This document shows, piece after piece, positions 1 to 10,100 of a stretch of DNA of 64,000 bases. Source of the stretch: Alentia gelatinosa (Eukaryota; Annelida; Polychaeta; Phyllodocida; Polynoidae); the NCBI GenBank assembly GCA_950022655.1, contig OX465583.1, positions 66,634,652 through 66,698,651 on the forward strand, given 5' to 3'. Under the pieces are notes generated by a model that searched no databases, had not been told where the DNA came from, and saw only the letters and a program-made list of their open reading frames with translations. The position numbers and the translations under genes were made by a program. Within the stretch, counting starts at the first letter, position 1; the number at the start of each line of letters is the position of its first letter.

Positions 1-1323
1 CAGATATTGCTATCATTTCAAGAAGAATCTGAGTTGAAATCTTACACGATAATTCGTCGAGCGAGGAACCAGAACTTGCGGTTGTGTCGGTCATGTCCGA
101 TGGGCTCCTGTCGGCACATGGGGCCATTCCTCTCTGATTCAGACAGGCAGTCCGTCACCCCTTTTACCTGGGAGCATATAAAAAATACATTCAATTCACA
201 ACCAAATATAGTCATGTTTGGGCTACACCTTCATATCATTAAGTAACTATATTGGGTGCTGCTCTACCCTCGAACATTTATCGACTTGCATTACGTATTT
301 CGGCTGTGTAGAATATATACGAGCTGTTATAAGTTAGTTACTCTACTTATCATAACTTGAACTATCGCCTGCTGCCTAAATAGGGATACTCGCAGAACTG
401 GTCCTATGAATTAAAAACAACTCTGATAAAAATGTAAGCCAGCAACGAATTGATGGTAATCAACTAATTATGGCTCACTGTAATTAAGTGACATCTTTAA
501 ACCCAATTTCGATATCAACTCTTCTTAGTTGAATAACCAAGTTTTATGTTAATCAATCGACAATTTGCTTGACAATACGTCCATCGCTATTCGGTTTTCG
601 ATCTGGCTTCAAAAACTAAGAGGTCACTTTTCAAATTGTGAACGATGTGTACATGTGATCATTTATTATAGACCTGTGCACATTGTTCTTATTATTACTG
701 ACTTCTACTCTCTATATCTTAAAAATGATGTGCCGTACAGTGTTATACAGACTAGCTCTGCGTTACCAAACTGGATTTCGAATGGCAACTAGAGGTAATT
801 TCTTAATAATCTAAAACATTTGAAGATGTATGATAAAGGGAAACCCGACCAGGCATTTGATCTGATAATTGTTACTTACTCCCAGATTCGAAATCACACC
901 TCTCCCCCTTAACGGCTTCGGGGTAAGTATTTGCTGATCCGGGAGTTGGTAACAATGATCAGATGAGATACCCAGTCCATATTTGCACTGTGCGACATAA
1001 GGCCCGTTTCCATTGGTCAATCTCCCTTCACTGATTTACAGTCAGGAACCACTGACGGACTTTTGGCACTGCTGACCCAGAATCGGTCAATAGAAACAAC
1101 CCAGCTCGTGAAATGACCCACAACTTTTTCTGCTTAGATTATGCAATGTGGCACCACTCACCACCGAGTGAAAGGTCAGTCACTGAGTGAAATTTCCTAC
1201 AATTCTATATAGACGCACAGTGAGTGGCACCACTGACAGACTTTCTGGGTAACTGAAAAAATCTTCACCCTTTTCGTCAGCCAATGGAAATAGACCTATA
1301 GTGGGTAGATGTGTGTGACTTAC
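1..1323. other. BPTF intron 2 (left part), no exon seen
   Basis: This stretch lies downstream of BPTF coding exon 2 on the minus strand. The next BPTF exon should encode the segment after the PHD finger, and I find no such reading frame here, so it must lie outside the window. Around 1025-1245 short motifs such as CACTGAGTGA and GGCACCACT recur, suggesting an old repeat. Nothing else recognisable. Confidence 0.6.
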
Positions 1324-1444
1324 CTGGTGCGCAACACAGACACTGCAGTGCCAGTCGTCCTCCGGCACCTCCTCCATGGCCGGCTCCACACAGGCCAGGT
1401 GGTAGACGGCGGAGCAGGTCTCGCAGCATAGAAGGTCACCCAGC
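1324..1444 (-). CDS. BPTF: BPTF coding exon 2 (PHD finger core)
   Basis: 121 bases: one base completes Arg338, then 40 codons, LGDLLCC through CVAHQ. Acceptor CAAGTAG|G at 1445/1444, donor CACCAG|GTAAGT at 1324/1323. Matches vertebrate BPTF around LGDLLCCETCSAVYHL almost exactly, and ends at the same point as the PHD finger. Confidence 0.94.
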
Positions 1445-4400
1445 CTACTTGAGATGGTAACACGCAAAATTAGGCATGTTAGTAGGCAAAAGGGCATGCA
1501 ATCAAACTAGCCTTAACAACCAATCATTAGTCGCTTATGCTAACAATGCGCATGCAAATATAAGCCTATTGAAAGCGAAATGGGTCTGATTCTCCTAAGG
1601 GGGCAGCAAGGGGTATTATCCTACCCCTAATATAAAATCCCATAGGCTTAACATTGAGTTTCTGTATGCCATGCTGACTGGCATACATAGGTTTATATGC
1701 CACTAGTGGCATACAGAATTGTTATCACATAATATTCCAAAATTGAGGAGACAGGATAGGATAAAATCAAAACCTGATTCGCTTTAATCTTGGCCACTGC
1801 ATGCCACCCCTGGAGTTTTGGCTCCGGACTTCACTTGGCTCCGCCTCATGAAGTCCGGAGCCAAAACTCCAGGAGTGGCATACAGTGGCCAAGATTAAAA
1901 CTAATCCAGTTTTAAGATAGGACCACTCATGTAATTCGTATTCCAGTTATAACCTACAACACTGAGGGCATGTACTTTCATGTTCCGCTCATGCATTTAA
2001 AAATCAATCTGGGGTTATCTCCTCTTGTAAATTCTGTGTTGTTGTCTTTTATCTACCATTTAAAAGTTTCTACATTATGAAAGACGGTAAGGTATAGGCC
2101 GAAATCCAAATTTAGTTTTCTCAAAACTTGACAATATCACACGCTTTGTTTTAGCTAAAGATACCTGACGAGTCTTAATCGGATGAAACTCAGTTTACTC
2201 AACCATCACTGATATCACCTTATTAGGATATCACCAAGAAGCTGGCTCGGTCCAACACCCCCAATATACTAACTAGGGTTTGAGGGTGAGAATAGGTCTT
2301 ACGATCCGTTTCCATGGTAGGATCCGCTGTTGAACCCAGAACAATGAATACCTGAAAACTTCTTAGCAACTTGGTTCAAACTGACAAGCACTTGTCATTT
2401 ACAAGGTAACATCAAGTTTATCAGGATGTGTTTTCACCAGGTCTTGCAATCTAAGATCACAAAGCTTAGGTAAATTTAGAAAAGCATGGGACTGAGATTG
2501 AACATTTATGTTTTTTTAGCATTTGTGCTGTTTAGTTATGTTAATATTTTTTAATATTTAGACTGAAAACTCAGTCTGCCCTGGATTATCAATTTCAAAT
2601 TATTCGTACCCATGACCAAGCATGGAACTGAGCTTGAAAATTTATGTTTTTTAGCATTTGTGCTGTTTAATTATGTCGATCTTTTTAATATTCAGACTGA
2701 AAACTCAGCCTGCCCTGGATTATCAATTTCAAATTATTCTTATGTACCCATCACGTATATACCGTAAATATGCACCGTTTCACCATATAAAGTAAGAATA
2801 CAGTATGTAACAGGGTTGCGTACTGGAAATCACAGAACCCTGTTCTGTGTGGGTCAACTTAAATGTGGTTGTTCGGCTGCTTTGCCTTGTTTGCTCTTTC
2901 CAATTCATTGTCTTACATTCCTTTCCTTCACCCCACTAAAATCTTTAAGAGGCATTGACTACTACCTGACCGATGACACATAAATCGCGATACATGCAAC
3001 AAACGAATACCTTAGACACACATATCATGATATATACTTCTTCCAAAAGGATTGAGGTGGTATTCTTGATGACAAATACCGTGAACAAGTAAGCACGGCA
3101 TTGCTCATGTCCACTGCATTTTTTCTTTCAAATATCTTTATTTGTTTCAATGTTTTAACATTGCTCTTCCACACAATTTTATTTTTTTAATATTTTAGTA
3201 AAATATGCACAAATCGCGAGTATAAAACATTGTACATGTTATAAAAACGATCAAACATTTGTATGGAAGAGCAATGTAAAAACATTGAAACAAATAAAGA
3301 TCTTTTAAAAAAAGACTGACTACTACAGCTTTGACCAGAGAGACATGGTTCAATCAAATAAAGTGGGTGAATCACTTGACTTTCCAGAAGGTTTGTTGTT
3401 ACGTTTAAAAGAAAGGCTGTTCTTTGGTAGTAAATACAACTGTAGAATGACGGGATGGCGATCAAGAGGTTTCATAAAAGTTGAGTAACATCCAATGAGC
3501 TAACCTTCATGAATATGAAACCTTCTACAGTGTCAGCCAACCTCTAAATTCTCTTTGCGTGCATTGATGAATTACCATTTTTTAGTGATAATTTAAAATA
3601 ACCCCCAAACTTGGCGAATAGACAAGGCAAGACTGATAAACGGTTTCAAAGTCCCAGTACCATTTTCTATATAGCTCCTTTGGTTAGATGTTAAGGTATA
3701 ACCACTTGGGCCAAGTTGGCCAAGTTTGGGTCACATAATGCTCAAATGGTACAATATTGACCTATTCCCAAACTGACGTATATAACAGTACTGAATGATC
3801 TAAAGCTAGTCTGCGTCAGAAATCACTCAACAAAAGAAATCATTGATCATCTTGGGTTTCTAGCATCTAGTTGTTTTTCATCCCAATTTTTATGCTTAAT
3901 ATAGGCCTTAGAGTCAGCATTGGCATAAAGTGTAGTTGACTGGATATCTGGACACTACGCGTCATTCTCAGCATGCTTCGGGGAGTGACAGACGTTACCA
4001 TTTTAATTTTATATCAGAACCTTGTCTAGATTTGACGTAGAAACTTCATATAGAAACTATCTTGCAACTAACAAGGTGGCAGTTAGAAGAACCTGGTTTT
4101 CAGGCTGGTTTGATTGTCACAAGGACATAAACACGGCATAAAAACAAAGCGTACTGTACACAGCGACCATTGCACTGTATTGTGAACACAAAGCAAAGTG
4201 TCCAAATTCAGGAAGCGTAGTGTCCTAAGCATGCTGGCTTCCAAGCGCTGTCTATCTTCAAAACATGCACTAACACCTTTTCTACTGAACACAAATCATA
4301 CAAGACAGGTTACAAGAAACATTTGAATGTAAGCACAACATTGGCAATATCAAGCAAACAATTGGGGAACGCTTAACCAGGTAACATGTCAAATTTGAAA

Positions 4401-6258
4401 TAGCATATAGTGTAAAAGTTGGAACCAAAAGGGTCTTGGGAGTCCAGTGTACCAGCGTTCATGAGCGTCAAGTTTACTGCAATTTGATAAACTTCTCTAA
4501 TTGGATTTATGTTATATGGCTATCGTGATCTAGGAAGGTTATGGTAATAGCCATTCTTATAAAGCTTACAATGTACATTACTCTTAGAGAAAAAATCAAA
4601 ATATCATAAGAAAGGAACACAATTATACTCTAGCTAGTGGGAGATGACAGCCTCGTCTCCAACTTGTAATTAAAGTCAAATATCTGTCTTTTTTTGGTAT
4701 ACGTATAAAATATACGAGTTATAGGCTACTTGCAAAAGACACTTCTATTCATAATTAACTAACAACTCCATGAAAATTCAATACATACATATACTAATCA
4801 TAGGAATGCCAGTGAGGTCTAAAAAGAGGAAAGCATCCCCAGCAAGGAGGCTACTGGGTAGGTGACAGATTACGGTGTTGATAATGCTGAGGAACTTTCC
4901 GACAAGAAATGCTAGCCGTAGACCAAAAACAGGAATGAATTATGGAAAATAGGAAAACTACCATCTCTGAGTAGGGACTCTATAATAAAGTATATAGCTT
5001 TTTGTTACCTTATTTTTAAACTAAAAAACTTCAATCAGGACATTAACATAAAGATATTAAATACTTTTGGCGTCAACAGAACCCTCAAGACTGGCATCCA
5101 AAAACTTAGCTAAGTGAATACGAAATAGCTTACCATCAAAAAGCCATATTCAATACCAAAAACATTAAAACATATTTCCCTGATACAATATTTGCTACCG
5201 ACTAAATGGCTATTCTTCAGGAGCATCTTAGTGATAAATACCCACCTATGGCAATTCCGGCAATGGTCATCGTACTTAATATTTCCTTCGTTTGTTATTT
5301 CTTCTCTTGCTTGATTTGTACTCAAGAACAAGTCTGTCATAGTCTGGAGAATTTGTAATCGCTCCTTTACTGATGTACTGCAATAGTCAGGTTTCTCAAT
5401 ACTTGGCATTGCATTTCTGAATTCATATGACTTATCACTCTCTAAGAATATACGGGCGATTTCTGGCCAAGTCATTGCTTCTAGGAAAAAGAAACACACA
5501 TTGATACTGTCTTTGAGATCATTGGCGCCAAACACTGTACAACTTGCTTCATCTGCCCGTTGCAGAGCTCGCAAGAGACACATGTGAGTTTCAGCAAGCA
5601 GGCAATTTTGTTCCTCACTTACAAGAGCGGCACAAAAGTCTTCAAACCTATAAGGTGATAATCGGAGGATAACTCTGAAATGCCGCAACACTTCATAGAT
5701 TCCAACTGCTTGCAATATATACTCGTTCTCCAGCAATATATCTGTAGAACTGGTTGGCAGAACCAGAGGCGGGATATCCTTTTCATCAATGAATTCTGGT
5801 GTTCTTGGTCGACGTGGAGTGTATTTTCTTTTACCTGGAGTGCTACTGAACGTACTGGCACTAGCTTCACTGTAAACAGAGGCAGCATCATCGTCCATAG
5901 TGAAGTCAGAATCCACTCCATCCCCATCCAGATCTTCAAAGTCGCTGACACTTCTCTGCAGATCCTCATCGTCGCTAATTTCATCGTCATCCCGCAAGAC
6001 GGACTGAAAGAAAGCCCTGCTCCTGAATGCAGACTCCCGACCCCTTCCTCGAGCATTGCTGCGGCCTGTTGGGGTGCTGGAGGTGGTGCTTACTGGTGTA
6101 CTAGAGCGGGAGTTACCTCCAGAGTTGCCGCTATCCGATTCATGCACTTGTGTCGCTGACTTCGACTTGGGCTTCTTGAGAAAGTGCGATCTCCCTGACA
6201 ATGAAGTGAATGAACTTTTTGGCGGGCGACCGCGTCCACGCCTGGACCGGGTCGACAT
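1324..6258 (-). CDS. BPTF: BPTF/NURF301 gene, 5' end (partial; coding exons 1-2)
   Basis: Largest subunit of the NURF chromatin-remodelling complex, a nuclear protein that reads histone marks and partners an ISWI ATPase. Two exons join in frame: join(5246..6258, 1324..1444) on the minus strand. Residues 5-14 are a basic AT-hook-like RGRGRPPK start like that of vertebrate BPTF. Residues 90-130 form an acidic stretch. A DDT domain covers about 175-235 (IYEVLRHF, LRLSPYRFEDFCAALVS). The first PHD finger starts at Cys333/Cys336 (DDHCRNCH), is cut by the intron, and continues with LGDLLCCETCSAVYHL and DDWHCSVC, giving a full C4HC3 set. The N-terminus is shorter than in human, lacking the long proline and glycine tracts. 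The C-terminal PHD and bromodomain are off the left edge. It is head-to-head with AIMP2. Family identity is very secure. Confidence 0.95.
1612..1926 (-). mobile_element. Foldback MITE, family B copy 1
   Basis: Within BPTF intron 1. Long stem: left arm 1785-1833 pairs with right arm 1849-1897 nearly perfectly. The loop holds a mini-hairpin GGCTCCGCC. A tail runs to TATCCTACCCCTA at 1616. Same family as 21210-21525 in GAA, in the opposite orientation. No coding capacity. Confidence 0.8.
2485..2756. repeat. Direct tandem duplication, 136-bp unit
   Basis: Two adjacent copies begin at CATGGGACTGAG (2485) and CATGGAACTGAG (2621). Both carry TTAGCATTTGTGCTGTTTA and GCCCTGGATTATCAATTTC with a few differences. 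In BPTF intron 1. Confidence 0.85.
3129..3307. mobile_element. Inverted-repeat element (MITE-like)
   Basis: Arms of about 42 bp at 3129-3170 and 3266-3307 are reverse complements (core TTATTTGTTTCAATGTTTT), separated by about 95 bp that is AT-rich. In BPTF intron 1. No family identified. Confidence 0.65.
3308..5245. other. Rest of BPTF intron 1
   Basis: AT-rich intronic sequence with no exon, RNA gene or clear repeat that I can support. Short reading frames here look random. Confidence 0.5.
5246..6258 (-). CDS. BPTF: BPTF coding exon 1
   Basis: Encodes residues 1-337 plus two bases of codon 338. The ATG at 6258 is the first in frame with the RGRGRPPK motif. The donor reads CATAG|GTGGGT at 5246/5245. 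The reading frame stays open past the donor to 5110 only as intron read-through. Contains the AT-hook-like start, acidic region, DDT domain and the first two PHD cysteines. Confidence 0.93.
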
Positions 6259-7035
6259 TTTTACACCTTACAAATGCTTCCCAGGTACCTTGATCGTCTG
6301 CTAATCACTCACGCGGTATCCATTGTCACATAAGTAATCAACCTCATTATTTTTAGGGCCCATGTTGAAAATTTTCGCCAGCCGCCATTTTACCTAAAAA
6401 CGGTCACGTGACCCAAGCGCTGACCTTGTTCTTGACCTCATTTCTCCAGCTTGACACGCTTTTCTCGATGCTCTCTTCTATCGTGGAGTAATTTGGATTG
6501 AAAGGGATTCATACCATCACGAATATGGTAAGATTGAACGATTACAAACCCGATCAAATGAGCTCGTCTCACCACAGGGCCTTTCTCTTGAAATCACTGG
6601 CCGTGTTGTGAAAGCGATGTGCACTGCCTGTTTATTGGACGGCCAGAAACGGTGTTTCTCATGAATTTTTGGGCATACAGCACGGATTCTTGGATTGAAC
6701 AACACTACTGAATGTTAGTATGACATGGATAAAACCAGTACGTACATTCACAATATTATCAAAACTAAGGGGTTTGTCATGTCTGCGTTTTATGTGGCAA
6801 TCAGTGCATAGAAATTGGCGTACCGGAAGTATGACCCGTCCAATCAGATGCTCCGTCTTTCCGGAGGTTTGGCGTTAAGTCTCGCCAAGTCTCGCCGAAT
6901 CACGTTCTTTCTCGTTGCCGGCATCACTCTCCGTACAGATTTGTTGCGGCGCTATACAAGCGGGCGTTGGAAACAAAGCCCAGGACCTATGTTAGGAGAG
7001 TGTGACCGGCATTGCATCAGTTAAAGTTTAACAGC
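6259..7035. promoter_or_regulatory. Head-to-head BPTF/AIMP2 promoter region
   Basis: The two start codons are 777 bp apart and point away from each other. Visible motifs: GCCGCCATTTT at 6381-6391 (YY1-type), the palindrome GTCACGTGAC at 6403-6412 (E-box; matches the USF and TFEB/CLEAR consensus) and ACCGGAAGT at 6822-6830 (ETS/GABP-type), about 205 bp upstream of the AIMP2 ATG. No TATA box is obvious. These are motif matches, not proven sites. Confidence 0.6.
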
Positions 7036-7170
7036 ATGGCTTCACAAGTCAATGGGCCGACCGGCATGTATAAATGCAAATCTTTCTTCGATACTACTGG
7101 TAAAATTGAGCTGCCAACATGTATGTACGCCATGAAGAATCACCATGATCAATTTCAAATGTCAGAACAG
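7036..7170 (+). CDS. AIMP2: AIMP2 coding exon 1
   Basis: 45 codons, ending GTCAGAACAG|GTGCGT, phase 0. The ATG at 7036 is the first; a second in-frame Met at residue 11 (MYKCKSFF) aligns better with the vertebrate start, so initiation there is possible. Contains the ELPTCMY motif. Confidence 0.9.
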
Positions 7171-10100
7171 GTGCGTTATTAGGTTTTAACATCCATTGGT
7201 ACTGTTGACGTGTCCGCTGGCTGCCTTGATGATCCAACAATTCCAAGTGACTGATTAGGACTGTCAGTGTCACTGATTGTTATTTTGAGCAAATGCAGGC
7301 CACTAAGACTGATGTGTACAAACTAGAGTACTATCTAGTTAAAGATCCCACGTTATGTTTGATCCAGTGAGTTATGATGTACGCTTGATCCAGTTAATTA
7401 CCAGAACAAGAGCCTTCGTCTGGAAGAGGCTCGAGCTTGCTAAGTTATAACTAGTCTAGAGGCTGAAAGAGGCTCGAGCTTGCCTAAAGCTATAACGCCT
7501 ATTAACGGGCTATGATATTGTAGTCCAAGAAGATGCCTGCGTGAAGGCTATACCTAATAATAATTCAGGATATTAACAAGATAGATATTCTCATTAATGA
7601 GGACATCATTGATACCCCAATCTGCACACACACTATTCTCTCTAGTAATAGTAGAGTTCAACATAGCCAGTGTGGACAGGGCTGGTTACACTGTCGGCAG
7701 TGTTACACTGTCCTCAATGGAGATGAGGGCGTAAACATTTTACCTTATCTCAACACTACAACTGGACAAATAGTAAGTCTAGTTGAACAAATTGGACGTT
7801 ATACTACCCAAACAAACAGATCACAGCTCAATACCATGCTCCTCAGTTTCCCAACAATAAAGAACGTTAGAAATTCCCCAAATGTCTTAATCCCTGTATA
7901 CCCGCACGGTCCCCTGTGACTTTAAACCACAAACAAACAAACAACCCCCAAATGTCTTTCATCGAGGTAACGATACTGAAGTTGGCAGGTCGGTCCCTGA
8001 TCCTGTGCCCTCCTCCTCCTGCCAGAGGGTCAGTGACTCATTCTAGGGGAAATAACAGGACTTTGTAATGATACACGGTATATCAAAACCTTATACACAT
8101 TCATCATTTCTACCTTTCAAGGTATGACCAGTTTTTGAATGAGACGTGTTTCTTTGATAGTTTATACAATTGGAAATGCAATTACCACTAAATACTGAAG
8201 GCCTAAAGAAATAATGTGTCGATAAAGATTAACCCTTTCCTTACCAGACCTGGTCGCAGGTTCAGCTATAGGGCAACCCTGTGTTACAATTTGTTTAAAA
8301 AATTGATCTTTTCCACCGTATTTAAAGTTAATGTCTGTCATAGTGATAGCTATAAAATAAGTTGGTAATTATCACTATTGAGGCATTTTACACAATCTCT
8401 TAAAGAATTATCAAGATCCATGTTGAATAAGCTGAGAGAAATGACATTTAACAAAAACAATAAAAAATGATGCCTTCAGGCATCATTTGCATTAGCCATG
8501 GGAGTGGCTTGAGGCATCATTGGTAAGGAAAGGGTTATCCTTTAAACTTTTATCTGATGTGTGGTTTATAAACTGGTAGAATGCTCATTTGAAAGGAAAA
8601 AAACAGTGGGTTATTGTTACATATAACAGGAAGATTACTAACAGGATTGCTATCTACATGGTGAAAGTTACTTTACTATGCTGTAAAGGATTAAGTGAGG
8701 AATCCTCTAAAAAGGTAAGGTTGTGATATATGGTTATAGCCATATCTAAAAGAAACCAGAACTGAAATAGATTTATCCCCTGCAAGGTCACCATTCAAGT
8801 TTTCAATTTATGCAGGCCTTTCCCAACCACCTGCCAGTCCTGGATGACTGACCAGTAGATTGACTTCAGAACCTAGTCCTCTGCTTAACACCCCACCCCT
8901 CTCCTCGCTGCCCCTGTGGATACGTTTTATGTCTATATATAGCCAGTGGTGTGGCCAGGCTAGAGCTTTGTGGGGCATGTTCCATAAATATGAATAGGAG
9001 ATATTTCCATTTCCGCCCCTTCCAGTATTTAGCAGTCCATCTGCTAGATTGGCCTTTTAAGGACAATATTACTATTTCAAAGTGAAAGTTTGGAGCTTAG
9101 TTATGAGATGGTATCTTGTGAATTAATTGGAGAATAGGAAAATCCCAAACCTTTTACATTAGAACCCTGCAAAAGGGGTCACCATCCACTCCGAGCAAAA
9201 AATGTTCGCCAATGCGGGGTGCGCATTACACGGGGTAAAAGTCAAACAATCTAATAGAGGGAACATTTCCTAGCCAGAGTGATCCCTTACAGTTACACGG
9301 GGCGTGTCGAGGTTATTTTTTGTTTGTTTTGTTTTAAATCTTTTATTGGCCCAAAATTTCCAGGTTGTACAAATCGAGTCATATTATACGTCAACCAATA
9401 AAAGAAATCGTCTCAGCTGCAGGTATCCCTATGCTGGTTTTCGTTGGATATCCTTCATGATATTCGCATACAGCGCTGTAGTATATTATCGATTCTTCTA
9501 GTGTACATGTCCACGTTTAAAAGTATATATTGTGTGGTACTATGTTTTTGTTTGATCACTGGTACCTAACCGCCTTAAACAGCCCACCTGATAACTCTTG
9601 ATTGTTCACTTACAGTCAGAGGCAAGTTGCACCGACTCGGCGTTTGCAGAGCTCGAGAAGCGACAGGAGGCAATCCTCGTCAAGCTGGAGACTTTGAGGT
9701 CAAAGGTCAATGAGCTGGCCCAGAAGTCCGGGTCGCCACCTCCACAAAAAATGTCTTCAGGAAATACCGCCACACAAAGTACGACAAGGAAACTTCCGAA
9801 GGTAGGCCTTGATTAACGCTCAAATGTCATGCATAATGGTTGTGGTCCAAGGTGTTTGTTATTGTTTTGAGAAACATATATATACAGGGATGCAAGTTTG
9901 CGAGTTCAAGTCCCACTGCAGCCACTCTTCTCCTTCATTCCCAGCAGTGGTAGACTAAAGGCCGTGCTCCATTGCACCGATCCATTGGAGATTGATGGTA
10001 CCCAATCTCCTCCCGTTTTCTGATAGTTCTTGCCCTTGGTTGTTCCCTTGATCTTACCTCGGTCGGCGCTGCTGCTCCACTCCGGCGACCAGCTGGAGAC

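Noticed and set aside
5680..6159. 159-codon plus-strand reading frame
   Set aside because: Antisense to BPTF exon 1; the minus strand encodes the recognised DDT protein.
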